Shown: positions 47,315 through 60,110 of the stretch, in pieces
How the letters are laid out: each line of letters opens with the position of its first letter
Position numbering within the stretch: the stretch's first letter is position 1
DNA from: Liolophura sinensis
Taxonomy: Eukaryota > Mollusca > Polyplacophora > Chitonida > Chitonidae
NCBI RefSeq assembly: GCF_032854445.1
Contig: NC_088305.1
Span: 14,309,717-14,373,716 of the forward strand
DNA: 64,000 bases
Reading direction: 5' to 3'
Made by a program: the position numbers and the translations under genes
Notes under the pieces: model-generated
The model's database searches: none
Told to the model about the DNA's origin: nothing
The model's input: only the letters and a program-made list of their open reading frames with translations

Positions 47315-47650
47315 CGCTTCGTTGGCCTTATGGTTAGACCCGGGATGAGACCCGGATCCGGCCATACCAAAGACTTTAAAAGTGGTAATTGATGCTGTCT
47401 GGATTGGCGCTTAGCACTGAGAGGTTAGAGCGAGGAAACAGGAGTGGTTGACCCGGTGTGAGTATAGTGTGACTGAGTGGGGCGTGTTGTCTGGAGTCTT
47501 TGGCGTGATACTTTAGTGACGGCAGCATTTTGGCGGAATTGGCTCACATGATCCTGTCACAAAAAGACACAGTATATGTATACACACCGAATGACTAGTT
47601 ATATGACTGAAATATTGTTAACTATGACGTTAAACTCCAAAAATACATGC
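47315..47650 (+). mobile_element. SINE type 2, fullest copy
   Basis: tRNA-like head (CTTCGTTGGCCTTATGGTTA, box-B-like GGATGAGACCC), TTTAAAAGTGGTAATTG, GGTTGACCCGGTGTGAGTAT, ACACAGTATATGTATACACA, core ATATGACTGAAATATTGTTA and TTAAACTCCAA, then CATA repeats. Present within unit B; unit A keeps only the part at 14440-14680. Confidence 0.75.
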
Positions 47651-48389
47651 ATACATACACACATACATGCATACTCAATACAACGCATGCGACGCTCTGT
47701 GAAAAATGTGAAAAAAATGGCTTTATTTGCATCACTTTCATGTGAACATATATTTAATACGACGCCAACACAGCATTCTGAGTAGTTTTAGACCAATGAC
47801 TTCTTATACACTGCAATTAACATCACTACATATTTTTGTAGCTAATTCTGCGTATGCCATTGCGCTAAGTGGTGTCAAAGTTGTTATTTTTTAAGTATAT
47901 ATATAAATAGTTTGTATAGGAACCTACCCCATGTCAACTGACGAAAAGCCGATTTCTATATGGTACGTGATACCATTTGTAAATGGTTTGGTATTTTATT
48001 AATCTATTGATTTTTAATTGACATTGTATACTTAAGTAACTTGCAAACAGACAACGATTTTCCCCGAGTTCTCCGATATCGTCCTCAAAACAAAAACAAC
48101 CAAAAAAACTGACCTTCATTTTATATCAGTGAAACTTCTTAAGTATATGACTTTCTGTAACAATATATCCCTCGAAATAGACATTCAAATACCAGCCGTC
48201 AATCACTAAGGACGTTCTAGATCAATAATCGCAAGGCCAATTCCCAAAACGACGTATAACACAAACCACCACAGAACTAGAAAAGTAATGAAGTAAGTAA
48301 ACAATGAAATACCTGTTCCCGAAATATCACGGAAATTGTGAAGTATGGAAAGTGATTATTTTCCAAATATCTATATAACCGTCGTGTAG

Positions 48390-50170
48390 ATATAAACGTT
48401 ATTTAGTATGGTGGAAAAAACACCTCAGATACTAGTGACAGATATCACCCATCCCCTTAATGTTGATCAGATCGCAGATATTCCTGAGGAAGCTAAGATC
48501 GTTGTGTGAAACACAAGCCCATTCAAGTGTGACGGAAGGAATCACTTCTCTCGATCCTACTCGGAAATCTATGGGCTATACAGGGCTTTAATCACTTTAT
48601 CAGAGAATGCATGAACTATATATATTAGAAATAAATTTAGATAGAAGTCAGCCAGAAGCATTGATTCGCTAGAGGTCTTTTTTTAAGTTGCTGCTATTTA
48701 AGTATTTACATGAACAGTTAGACGAAAATTGACATTAGGCCATATACATAGACAAGAGGCTATATTTCACCAGTTCTTTGTGACCATTCGCCGGCTATCA
48801 CACTGCTGTTGCTGTTCTGGTTTTAGTCTTTTGTATTTCCATACTGAAGTTAGACCTGCAATATACAGTTTGTCTCTCCACTGATTTAGTGGAAAAGAAT
48901 TCACTTCTCAACCAACATTTAAAAGTATCAATCAACTCGTAAAGCTTCCGCCACAAGCATGTATAGGCTTCACAACAGCGACCCAGTTATATCCCATATG
49001 TTATCCAGCAGTAACAGCTTAACATATAGCTTAAATCAGTTTGTTCTCCGAAGCTAAACTAAAACTTAGGTCAGAATCAAATCAGAATACGGGCAAAATT
49101 GCTAAACTACTGAATAAATGAACAAAACAAATCTGAATGCTTATCTAGCTGTCACAATCTTGATGACAACTTAAATATGGAAAAAAAAAAGAAATATGAT
49201 CGGTCGAGTTCACACACAACAGTCTAATTTAGACTTCCAGATTTGAGGTCAATGCCTTATACATAGCTAACAGACTGGAACAACTATGATGATCGTGACC
49301 TACCGTAAAAACCATAAATGTTTAAATGAATGTGACTCCTACATAATATAAAAAACAGACATTTTATTCACATCAAAGTTCATACACTTACTAAGATCTT
49401 AGTACACTGAGTTTCAGATAACTCACCCACGTGTTGCAATAAGCTGTTATAATACACGTTTCACATCCAGCAAAAGTATATTGACGTTATAGTTAATAAG
49501 AAACATCTTTCAATGCCCGGCAGTTGGAATCTGTGGCCGAGGTGCTAAGCGTGTCAGCGCGGCGCAGTGACCCACAAATCTCTTACCAATGCCGTCGCTG
49601 TGATTTCAAGGCCAGTTCTTGTTGACTTCGTTTGCGGCACTATGTCGGAAGGCCTGTTAGCAACCTGCGGATGATCGTGGGTTTCCCCTGGGCTTTCTCC
49701 GGTTTCCTCCCACCATAATACTAGCTGCTAGTGTGCAAGCGAAATATTTTCGAACTTGGCGTAAAAAAAGCATATCAAATAAATACAACACGCAGGCGTA
49801 AGGATCAAGTAAAACCTAATTACATCAACTTTCATTGACACATTCGCCATAATTTTGTGCATAGTTTTTACTATTATCTAGTAAATGATGATTCAACTGT
49901 TTGCTGTACAATCCTTAGCACAAAGACGATGGGCTGATTGACGGCCGATAGTTAACCTCGCCCACTGGATGAATATATCAAAAGGAAGGTCATCTTTACT
50001 TGATCCGACATGGAAATACACCACTGTAGCTGGCACGGTCTGGTTGGAAGAACTACGACATAGTACTTGTCCCTCATTTATACCTATATTCCAACATCGC
50101 GACAGAACACACAGCGATGTCGGTATTAAAGGGCTTCATGTAGTGAGTGAAATTAAGATATTATTTCCAT
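48390..50170. other. Mostly unit B-specific DNA
   Basis: Apart from a short stretch matching 18060-18190 (48770-48890) and the SINE at 49530, this has no counterpart in unit A. No gene recognised; the 107-codon frame at 49969-50292 has no family signal and its end is shared repeat DNA. Confidence 0.5.
49530..49787 (+). mobile_element. SINE type 1, full length but old
   Basis: Head GTGGCCGAGGTGCTAAGCGT, body with several substitutions, CAAATAAATAC tail. No clear target-site duplication. Lies in a block specific to unit B. Confidence 0.75.
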
Positions 50171-50937
50171 GTTTCCGCCAAAGTGTAAAGAACCATAGGG
50201 AAGTCCGAATAGCCCTAGTGCGCAAATATGCGAATAACAAAAATAAATATAAGCCTCATGTCCGACATTCATATACCATTGGTAGTCCGTAAAGGGCGTT
50301 CCAAGTCGATAATCGTAAAATCCATTTCCAAAACAACGTTAACACTAGCTCCCAAAGACAAAGGTATGTAAGAAATTATACAATTAGGAAATAAAGCCGG
50401 TAACACACAAGAGAGAAGCGCTCATCAGTTTTCAATGATGCCGGGCAGACAGTGGGTATTAACAGACAGCGGATTCACACTTTTCTTTTATGTGTGTGCA
50501 ATGGACTTTGACGATAATGATAGAAGCATACCTCTAATGGCATGTATGCAAATTTTACGCACACTTCTACGATTAAACAGACGCAAGTTGAGCTCAGGAT
50601 ATATTTCAACCCAATACTACTCTCGGCAATTCAAACTACATTATTTATATTTTAATTTTTGGGGATGTTAGCGATTTTCACGGTCTTGTTTGACAACATC
50701 CTGCCCTGTAACCTACACTGTCAAGTGCTGACTGTCGGACAAGATGTCAGCACCAACTGAGGTGTTATAGCGCGCTTTCTGATTGACTAAAGGTAATTTG
50801 GGAGGTGTAACCGTCGATGGGTCAGTTTATGAGCTGTATCGGGCTGTCATCCCACAGTAATGGTACAAAATATAAGTGAAATGTTATAAGTACGGCGTAT
50901 AGCACCAATCAATTAAATATATAAATAAACATTTACG

Positions 50938-51095
50938 TATTTATTTATTTATTTCATTGGTATTTTACGCCGTGCTCAAGAATATTTCACTTATACGACA
51001 GCGGCTTGCATTATGGCGGAATGAAACCCGACAGAGCGTGGGGGAAACCCACGACCACCCGCAGGTTGCTGTTAAACGTTCCCGCGTACAACCTC
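50938..51095 (-). mobile_element. SINE type 1, 5'-truncated (counterpart of 19085)
   Basis: Same insertion as 19085-19240, with its CGGCTTGCATTATGG variant. Confidence 0.85.
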
Positions 51096-51174
51096 CTATA
51101 AATAAACAGGTTTCAGTAAACAAATATATGGGCTAATATCAAATTATGTAACATGGGTTGTTTACGTCGCACTT

Positions 51175-51431
51175 AGGAAGTTTTCGGACATAAGACTAGA
51201 AGGGGTCATTAGGTGTGTGTACATATGTTGTGTCCTCTTCAGTGCATTCCACCCCAAAGTGCTGTCATCACTAAAATATTATACTGAAGACACCAGACCT
51301 GACACCCCACCCAGTCACATTATACTGACACCAGACCAACGAGTCCTGTTTGTTTACTCTAACGTTTCAAAGATGAGCACCAAACAAGATAGAAACAAGT
51401 ACCGTCTTTTTAAAGTCTTTCACATGACACA
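51175..51431 (-). mobile_element. SINE type 2 (counterpart of 19490)
   Basis: GTCATTAGGTGTGTGTACAT ... AAGTCTTTCACATGACACAA, collinear with unit A. Confidence 0.7.
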
Positions 51432-51443
51432 ACTCAGGTTTGA

Positions 51444-51668
51444 GTGAGTGAGTGCTTGCGGTTTAACGTCGTACTCAACAATTTTTCAGTCATATGACGA
51501 CGAAGGAATCATTAGGGTGCATGTACGTGTAATGTGCCTCCTTGATGCAGGACGGATTTCCACCGCTCTTTTATTTAGTGCTGCTTCACTGAGACGACTT
51601 ACCGAAGGCAAGTAAGCCGCCCCGCCCGAGCCATTATACTGATACGGGTCAACCAGTCGTTGCACTAT
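51444..51668 (-). mobile_element. SINE type 3, 5'-truncated, absent from unit A
   Basis: GTGAGTGCTTGCGGTTTAAC, GTCGTACTCAACAATTTTTC, AGGACGGATTTCCACCGCTC, ACGGGTCAACCAGTCGTTGC. Target-site duplication ACTCAGGTTTGA at 51432-51443 and 51669-51680. The empty site in unit A is at 19730-19741 (ACCCAGGTTTGA). Confidence 0.92.
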
Positions 51669-51786
51669 ACTCAGGTTTGATGCCATGCGAGTCAAACCCA
51701 GTAGTTCATCCAAACAACAGATTCAGCAATTCATATATCTGTCAAATAAAACCAGTGTATTTATAGTAACTGATTAAATAGCAGTT

Positions 51787-52039
51787 GGGGCCTCCGTGGC
51801 TCAGTCGGTAGGCGCGCTAGTGACCCAGAAGCCTCTCACCAATGCGGTCGCTGTGAGTTCAAGTCCAACTTATGCTGGCTTCCTCTCCGGCCATACGTGG
51901 GAAGGCCTGCCAGCAACCTGCGGATGGTTGTGGGTTTCCTCCTTGCTTTTCCCGGTTTCCACCCACCATAATGCTGGCCGCCGTCGTATAAGTGAAATAT
52001 TCTTGAGTACGGCGTAAAACACCAATCAAAAAAATAAAT
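51787..52039 (+). mobile_element. SINE type 1, full length, absent from unit A
   Basis: Head GGCCTCCGTGGCTCAGTCGG, box-B-like GAGTTCAAGTCC, complete body and core, AAAAAAATAAATA tail. Target-site duplication AAATAGCAGTT at 51776-51786 and 52040-52050. The empty site in unit A is at 22707-22717. Confidence 0.94.
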
Positions 52040-52050
52040 AAATAGCAGTT

Positions 52051-52165
52051 TAACCTGCGGATGGTCGTGGGTTTTCCCCGGGCTCTGCCCTTCTTCCACC
52101 CACCATCAGACAAGTGAAATATTCTTGAGTAGGACGAAAAACACCTATCAAAGAAATAAATAAAT
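52051..52165 (+). mobile_element. SINE type 1, 5'-truncated (counterpart of 22719)
   Basis: CCTGCGGATGGTCGTGGG ... TTGAGTAGGACGAAAAACAC ... AAATAAATAAATC. Directly follows the younger SINE at 51787. Confidence 0.85.
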
Positions 52166-52951
52166 CAAATATAACAGTTTATAAAGTATGTAACGTGTTA
52201 AATACCGATTTTGCTCGTATATATGTGTGGCACCGAACAAACTGTCACATACAGGTTTAGGCGATGTTTGGCTCTTAACTTACTTACCACGCACCTCGAT
52301 TTTGAGGATTTTCCATCCAACACAAGCTTAATGAAACACACACCTCTAACAAAAAGCAATGGACGATATTTACCATTCAGCGTATACAAAGGCTGTATTG
52401 GTCATTCGGGATTTTCAAAATCCCGACACAATATGAGAAATGGCCCATAATGACAAATAAAAGGGCGTCAAACTTTAGGATGTTATTATCGGGACACACA
52501 TTAATTCTTTTTTGTTTTGAGTCACTGACCAATGGCAATTTTAGTAACGAGTACGACGAATTTTACACACAGCGGAAAATAAGCGACTGGCTAAAAAGAA
52601 TATACTATAAATTAACTCCCTTGGAGAAATAACGATTAGAATGTCTGAGAAACCCACGGCGTTGGGCCACGACAATGTCACTTGGTTCAGTGGAAGTAAG
52701 TAATTGCAGACACCGTGTTTATTGTAATCTAAATGTACTTCTCCTTTCATTGGGAAGGGAAGAGAACTGCTGTTCCAGTCTTGCAACGTTTTGGTATTTT
52801 GACAGAGACAAGTTTTAACCGATTTACATGGTTTTGTCTATTTAACCCTTTTCCTACACCAAAAACTCTTTTCTAAACCGTCGATCTTTAACATGGGTTT
52901 GCTATGATTGACCAAGAAATTTGTGTAGTGCTTGTTTGTGGCTATCATATT

Positions 52952-53184
52952 TTTTATTTATTTATTTATTTATTTGATTGGCGTTTTACGGCGTACTCAA
53001 GAATATTTCACTCATGCGACCGTGACCAGCCTTATGGTCAAAACCCTGTGAGAACGCTCGACCATCCGCAGGTTGATATCAGAACTTCCCACGTATGGCC
53101 GGAGAGGTAGCCAACATGAACTGAACTTGATCTAAGAGCGACCGCGTTGGTGAGATGCTCTTGGGCCTGTGCGGCGCGCTGGCG
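52952..53184 (-). mobile_element. SINE type 1 (counterpart of 26181)
   Basis: TTTATTTATTTATTTGATTG, TTTTACGGCGTACTCAAGAA, then GACCATCCGCAGGTTGATAT. It keeps a segment that was deleted in the unit A copy. Confidence 0.8.
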
Positions 53185-54539
53185 TGTCATCTTTTTTAAC
53201 AACTGGCTTTAAGCAGACGAAAGTTTGGTGGGGTGCAGATAAACACAGACATAATCTTTCTGCAGGTCATGCATATTCGAAGTGATTTCTCTCTGGCGTT
53301 AGGTATAGTGAATATATGAGGCCATTGGCAAATACTGGAACAAAAACTTTCTTCAACTTGAAGATACATTACAGTAGGTCGTGTTCAGTGAACATAGTAC
53401 ATTTCTGATAACGATCTTATGAAAACCAAGCACTCGGTCCTTGTTGACAGCTACAAGCCGCCAAGGGGGCATCTTGTTATCAGATTTAACGTTTTTCAGG
53501 AAAGACAAATTAATAATTAAATAGTGAATATAAGTTTTTTTTACTAGTTAAAACTCTTTACTTGATGGGTATAGAGTAAAATCTCATAAAACGTGTACGC
53601 TAAATTATTCACCCATTACAACATTAACGTAGTTGTAAAATCACTTGACCCGCAAGAAAGCGGCCTAGATTTTAAAAAAATAGGACTGTCTGTCCGATAG
53701 CAAACACAAGTACATCTGCGTGTATAATTTGACAAGATGGAGTTGAATTCCCGAGACTTCTCAGCACTGGGGCTACTCTTTGCCAAGGGGAGACCATCGT
53801 GATATTACTGAAATTAAGAAAACTGTTGTAATGAAACCAAAGGAAAATACTGTGTCCTATAGCATGGGATACATCTGCCGATGTAATTAAGTGTAAAACA
53901 ATGTGATATAATTTAACAACATACAGCATAGAGAGTAAAACCAGAGCAGCGACGACAGTGTGGCGGCTGGCAAATGGTCACACGTAACCGGTAAAATGCG
54001 TCTCTATTGTCAATTTACCTCAGTTAAGGTTTTATTAAAACTATGCATGTAAACACACGGCTTTCAACTGCAGATACAACAGTCGGCGAACAATTAAGCA
54101 GACACCTGCATAGCGTACTGCCTGCAAATGTATCTAGACAGACCAAAAAGAGAGCATATTTGAGATCATGTTGTTTTATAGATGTCCCCAAAACATCATG
54201 ATTGGCTAATTTTATTGTCATTCAAAAATTGCCGATTCTGAGTTTATTGATTTGTTTCTCAGTGTTGGTGTTGGTCTTGTTTTTCCTTAAGGTCACAATA
54301 TATCGTAAAACGGATTGTAAGATCTGCATACCTTCACTCTTTGCGACCTTTTAGGCAAAGCAGACTGTGAATCCAAAAACGACCTGCGCTTACAGTTTAT
54401 TTTTGTTTTATTTGATATTACATTGTACACTGCCTGCTAACTAATAGTTTATAAGATACTCAGTGATCACGGTATACACAATGTTTTGCTGCCGACAATA
54501 TTGACATGGATACAAAACTACTGCATTATCTCTGTTTTC

Positions 54540-55145
54540 TTTAACCAATGAAAATCGTTCATAGTTGTCTTTAAACATTGTTCACAATGCAACTAGATAG
54601 GTTAGAGAAGTGCACTTACCGGGAAAATCAAACTATGGAGTAAGCAGACATATATTTGGCTTTATCTTTGTATTAATGTATATGGACAATTAAAACTTGG
54701 CATACGTCAAGTCGCCCAGCATGAAGGATTTGTCAGGATGTCGCTAGCTCCCCACTATGCCAAGGGGGAGCTCAGTTTAAAAAATAAACTGTTGGGAACG
54801 AAATCCAAACATTAGAATATGATGTGAGTATTTGTAAAGAAAAGAAGAACAATCAGGATGAAAGAGCTTTGAATTTCAACCTTTTTTATTTCATTTGCCG
54901 ACTGCGATAATATTCATAATCTTAATTATAGCCTTTAAATCCACCGGTGTCACTGAACTTTTAATCCGACCGAAACCACAGACGGCGTATCACGCAGTCA
55001 TTTGGAGATAGGTTTCTGGAAAGGATTTATTATAAATGGAACGTGCCCTTACAGGAAGAGCTTGACTCGGCATTGTCTCAGCTGTTTTTCAGGGTCTAAA
55101 ATATGCATAATAAATGATGTTTTCCAGTGAAAACTGTAGCCAATT
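54540..55145. other. Unit B-specific block upstream of copy B
   Basis: About 600 bp inserted between anchors that are adjacent in unit A (about 27725). No element ends or coding sequence recognised. It lies 0.8-1.4 kb upstream of the copy B start codon. Confidence 0.5.
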
Positions 55146-55903
55146 ACAAGGACAGGTCATGGTATACGAATGTCGGACTTCACGTTTAGGTTTCCCTAAA
55201 TCATTTACGTGTGCTCGTGCTGGACCACGTGAAATGTCACGTCGACGCAGATTTTAAAAGTCTGCGTTCTTTCCAGTATTTGGACAATACGTTTACTTAC
55301 ATTATTATCACGTTTACTCGCATGATTATCCGTTAACACTGATAATGCATTCCTATAGTATTATCGAGAGAGACGAACTCGCTGTATGAGATATTGCGAA
55401 CTGTTTTCTAATATAATATAAAACACCAGAGCATAAAGAATAAAACCAGAGCAGCCACTAGAGTGTGATGAATGGCAAGTAGCGGCACGTCATACGACGA
55501 GATATACGACGTCTTGTCAGTTTACCTCTGGGTTTAATTCTAACGGTTCATATGAACGGTTAAATAGTAACAAATAACACGATCACTTGAGCAGAATTAG
55601 ACAAAAAGAAAAAAATACAGTGATGACTGCGGAATATAAGACATCACTGACCCAGAATTACTCAGAATGCTGTAGTGTAAACACATTATATACAAACACA
55701 TTAAAACAGTGCCATGCCGTCTATATCAGTCCTCTTATGTGTTATCATAAATTGTTTAATGACTCAGCATGCGTCATATTGAAATCCTGCGCACACCGTG
55801 TGTACATGCATATGTTGGTCAGACCGATAATCTACATTAAGCTATACTAACGAAAAATGAAGCTGGACATTTTCTTATACTGTGACATTGGATGAGCAGG
55901 ACA

Positions 55904-57383
55904 ATGAACTCGTCGGGCAAAAATTTCACCCCTTTCAAGAAGGATGGATCTGAAGAGTATTCGACCCAAGTTATGATTCATTACAAACTGGTTGAATCTG
56001 TTTCGCCCATTGTATTGAACCTACTGGGTAAGTCAATGATATTAGGTATCTTGAGAATTTAAAAAGCTATTTAAGTGTCAAGATCTGTATGTTTTAAAAG
56101 CAGGGTTAAAAAACTAAGGATCAGACAGCCTCAATTGTTTTAATAATTATTAAAAAGTTGCATTGCTTTAAAATCGATGTTTTTTTTTCGGGGAGTAATA
56201 CGGCTACAAACGTTTTCTTGGGCCGATTTCACAAACGTATTTCTGACTTAAATCAAAATTTAAGACGTTGTCACTATCTTTCGTTTTTTCTGGCAACATT
56301 AATCAGGTGGTCAAAATTTTAATTCACAGGGTTCAGAAATTAGCTCTAACATCATACTTCAAGTTTCGGACTTCAGTCAAAAACTGGTTTTGTGGATTCG
56401 GCCCTGTAGTTTCCAGTACTGTGTCCGGAACCCTTGGCGTCACCCAGCGCTGACGTATAGCCACATATGAAGCCGTATTTTCAAGGATGCATGGCGTCAT
56501 TTCAGCATAACTGCCTTAAAATGCCGAAAATGTTATTCTTATTTTTTTTTCACTCGTTAGGGTTATTCGACGTCAATCCTTTCGTGAATCTGGTGTTAGC
56601 TTCATTTCAGGGGGTGTAATTTACATCATTTTTATATTTTCACCTTGTTTCTCTTGTGACTGAAATAACACTTTAAATGTAAATAACTATTTAGTTATTT
56701 GTCCTTTTAGTATGATGACGATAGTTTAATTGGTATGTGGCTGAAAACGTCAATCAGATGAATAATAGCTTCCTACCCCGCCGTACGTAGGAATGTCTGC
56801 TAGCAGCCTGCGGATAGCAACCTGCACTTTTTGGCACCATAATGCAGGTCGTCGTTGTATAAGTTAAATATTCTTGACTACGTCTTAAGACTTCAGTCGA
56901 GGAAAGCAGATAAATGAACAAATGTAAAATACAAATTTACCGCACATAATGAGGTATATAGAGATTTTAACAGCTATTTTAACAGCCAGTTGCAATCCTC
57001 AGATTGAGAAAGCATGGATGGACTTCGCTTTGCATTAAAGATCGGACTTTTCTTCTGCTGCTCAGAATAGTTAAGCTTAAATGGCAGCTGTCGCTGTGAT
57101 AAGTCATAGAAGAAACAACATACAGAAGTCTGAGAACCTCTTGAGGTTTTATCCAACTTTTTTTTACTCATTGTCTACAAGAGGGGAGGTCTGGCATCAG
57201 GATAAAGTTTTTACAGGACAATTTAATTACTCACAGTTCAGGCGGCATCGCCATGATTTATTGGTTTTATTTGTTTTCCGCAAATAGAGAAAACGGTGCC
57301 TTTCCAGGGCCAGACGTTTGCTATTGGAGATTATGGATCAGCTGATGGTGGGATATCATACGCGCTGTTCCGGAAAGCTGTTG
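55904..57383 (+). CDS. SABATH-family methyltransferase, copy B (exons 1-2, continues past the window)
   Basis: Exon 1 is 55904-56027 (124 nt, ATG, phase 1 donor G|GTAAGT) and exon 2 is 57288-57383 (96 nt, AAATAG acceptor, G|GTAAGT donor). Both are open and in phase, so this copy lacks the frameshift of copy A. It encodes the N-terminus (MNSSGKNFTPFKKDGSEEYS) and motif I (IGDYGSADGG). Intron 1 is 1260 bp against 1262 bp in copy A and aligns throughout. Exon 3 is not in the window: sequence stops at 64000, at the place equivalent to about 34707 in copy A, some 65 bp before exon 3. Reading on should show whether exons 3-8 are complete. Confidence 0.85.
56220..56404. mobile_element. Palindromic MITE-like element in intron 1, copy B
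   Basis: Counterpart of 29066-29243 at the same intron position, with the same inverted GGGCCGA ends. The insertion predates the duplication. Confidence 0.6.
56771..56895 (+). mobile_element. Old SINE type 1 remnant in intron 1, copy B
   Basis: Counterpart of 29609-29735. Confidence 0.65.
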
Positions 57384-57459
57384 GTAAGTGCAAGGCCGTG
57401 AGGCGTGTCTTGTTCCACTGGACATTATTTTGAATGTGTCAGAGTTTGTTGTGTAAGGG

Positions 57460-58298
57460 TACAACTAAAGATGAGAACAACTGGCTTGCTCAACTCTCAG
57501 ATCAACGATAGGCCTTACACAAGATCAAACAAAAGAAACACAAAAAAAGCTTGAACACGTCCAATACATGTATCTGAACAAAATAGAAAAATAATACCAC
57601 TAAAAATTATATACAAAACCATACAAATGATTTAAAAGAAAACATGTAGCCTCTTGCTCAGATGAGTCCAAATCCGATGGAATATTCCGATTTCCACAGG
57701 CGGGTCAGTCATTGTAAATATGAGGAATTCGGATGACGAATTAGGATGACGGTTCAATAAGTGACGAGCTGTAGTGGACACAGGACGCTGACGATTGTTA
57801 ATCTTCTCAGGGCGGATGGGTTAACAGTAGTGTCCGTAATGCCCAGCTGGTGATGTGTGTTTCACCCCTCGGAAATGTACCTAAAGTCACTTTTAGGGTA
57901 AACTGTGATGAAATTGTGCGTAATCGCACAAAGAGGCAATGAGCGATACAAGCTCCAAAATAATGTCTCAAAGATTAGCAAGAGGCTAAACATTAGCTAA
58001 CAAAGTGCAACGTACAGTAAATGGAGTACAAATGACGAATGCCAAATGGCCTGAAAGCATCCAAAACTCTCAATAATTCTCATTTCCCCTCTGACCTGCT
58101 TTCATTGGTCTTATATAGACTGGTGGAATTGTCTAGAATAAGAAAATTCTTGAACACTTGTCGTAAACAAACAGGCCCCGAACTGAGCGTATTCTGGAAC
58201 ATTCTAAAGCAGTGGCAGACAGCAGGCCCTGAACTCAGCATATGTAAACAGTGGCAAGCTAAATTTTAGAAGCTGACGGCAGTTGTCCACATAACACA
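57460..58298 (-). repeat. 3' LTR-like region of the retrotransposon, copy B
   Basis: Starts right after the polypurine tract at 58298 with TGTGTTATG. Only the first about 242 bp (58057-58298) match the 5' LTR closely. The remaining sequence towards 57460 is largely different, so the LTR pair is mismatched and the outer edge is not defined. Confidence 0.55.
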
Positions 58299-58426
58299 CC
58301 CACCCTTCAAGAAAAAATGTTTTCCTAACTTTTTTTTTACTTACAATATATGTTAAACAATATATGTTAAACAATAATATATACATCATTGTAAAACCAC
58401 ATACAATTAAGCATTTTATACACAAC

Positions 58427-59098
58427 TTATACACGAGACAAACAATCTGCAATAACATTATCTTTTCCTTTAACATGTTTGATTTCAAGATTGTATTCCT
58501 GCAACAATAAACTCCACCCTAACAATCTCTGATTCTTTTCCTTAACTTTCTGTAGAAACACAAGTGGATTGTGATCAGTATTTACAATCACAGGTTGTTT
58601 CGAAGCTCTTACATAAACTTCAAAATGTTGCAAAGCTAAAATAACAGACAAACATTCTTTTTCAACAGTTGAATAACTTCTCTGGAACTTGTTAAGTTTA
58701 CGGGAAAAGAAACTAACTGGATGATCAACACCAAGATTGTCTTACTAAAGCAAAACAGCACCTACAGCAACATGGTGAAAAATAACATCAGTTCTTGATG
58801 GTACATCCGGAAACAAATGTGAAAACTCATAAACAAGTTCAGACAGTTGCTGTTGCTGAATGGGTTCCAGATGTTGCAGTTTAGAATCAAGTTGTTTTAA
58901 GACATCTGAATTCTGAAGCTTTAAAGAATTGAGCTTAGAGTCAACCACCTGTTCGCCAATATCATCTGTATTACAGCAACTCTGGTCAATGTCAGCAGCA
59001 ACAACATTAATAGAATGTACAGCAGTGTTGTCAGTGTCATTTCTGGCTACATAGGGTTTCAAGATGTTAATGTGACATAACTGACTGATTTGCGTCAA
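58427..59098 (-). pseudogene. RT N-terminal remnant fused to RNase H by deletion of the RT core, copy B
   Basis: The stretch 59098-58745 begins with the integrase tail (LCHINILKPY), then a spacer, then a segment ending LFPDVPSRTD, typical of the run-up to reverse transcriptase. It passes directly into AVGAVLL, the beginning of an RNase H domain, with the junction near 58770. Two in-frame stops follow, then RNase H continues in the same frame (SYSTVEKEC, NTDHNPL) to a stop near 58427. No RT fingers or palm (no YxDD) are present. Confidence 0.8.
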
Positions 59099-60110
59099 TC
59101 AGGTGTTTTAACAACATAGTTAAGCTCATTGAGCTTTTTGTCAACAACATATGGACCAAAATATCTGACATCAAAGCATTTACGAGGTACAGGTAACAAT
59201 ACTAAAACTTTGTGACCAGGCTGAAATGACCGAACAACAGATTTCTCATCATATCTACGTTTTATATTCTTTTGAGTACATTCAAGATTGGCTTTAGCCA
59301 ATTCACATGCTCTGACAAGCTTAGCACGAAAATCAGATATTAATCCAAAAGATTTACATTACTTGTGTCATCATTGAGAAACTGTTCCTTGTAAATTAAC
59401 AATGGTCCTCTAACAGTATGTCCAAATACTAAATCAAATGGACTGAAACCCAATGATTCTTGTATTGACCCTCGAACAGCAAACATAAGAAATGGAATAC
59501 CTTCATCCCAGTCTTTCTGTGTGTCATAACAATAAGTCTTAATCATATTCTGCAATGCTTGGTGCAATCTTTCAATTGAACCTTGACTTTCTGGGTGGTA
59601 AGCAGACGACTTGTATTGTTTAGTGCCTAACTGGTACATAACTTGCTGAAAATTACCAGACATAAATTTTGAACCTTGATCAGACTGTATGGATTTGGGT
59701 AAACCAAACAGAGGAAAGAACTTTGTTGAAGATTTGACAACAGACTTGGTGTTTATATTCCTTAAAGCAACAGCCTCGAGAAATCTGGTTGCTGTACACA
59801 TAATAGTTAACACATACTGAATCCCAGACTTCGTCTCAGGTAGAGGGCCTACACAATCAATCAATATTCTGCTGAATGGCTCTTGAAAAGCTGGTACAGG
59901 CTCTAATGGTGCCTTAGGAATAATCTGATTAGGCTTACCCACTGCCTGGCATGTATGACATGATTTACAAAATAGGGTTATATCTCCCTTTAATCTTGGC
60001 CAAAAGAAGTGGTTCAGTATCATGTAGTAGGTCTTGTAAACAACCAAGTGACAAGCTAATGGCATTTCATGTGCCATACGTAAAATTTCAGTTCGCTATG
60101 CCTTAGGTAC
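59095..60110 (-). pseudogene. Retrotransposon integrase region, copy B
   Basis: Open stretch 60077-59340 plus 59301-59095 in another frame. The zinc-binding N-terminus has paired His (AHEMPLACH) and Cys (CKSCHTC). The DDE core follows: Asp in LIDCVGPLP, Asp in QSDQGSKF and Glu in SQGSIERLHQ, with family-like spacing. The C-terminal part carries a VLVLLPVP-type beta segment. It lies immediately after protease, ahead of the RNase H remnant. Confidence 0.85.
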
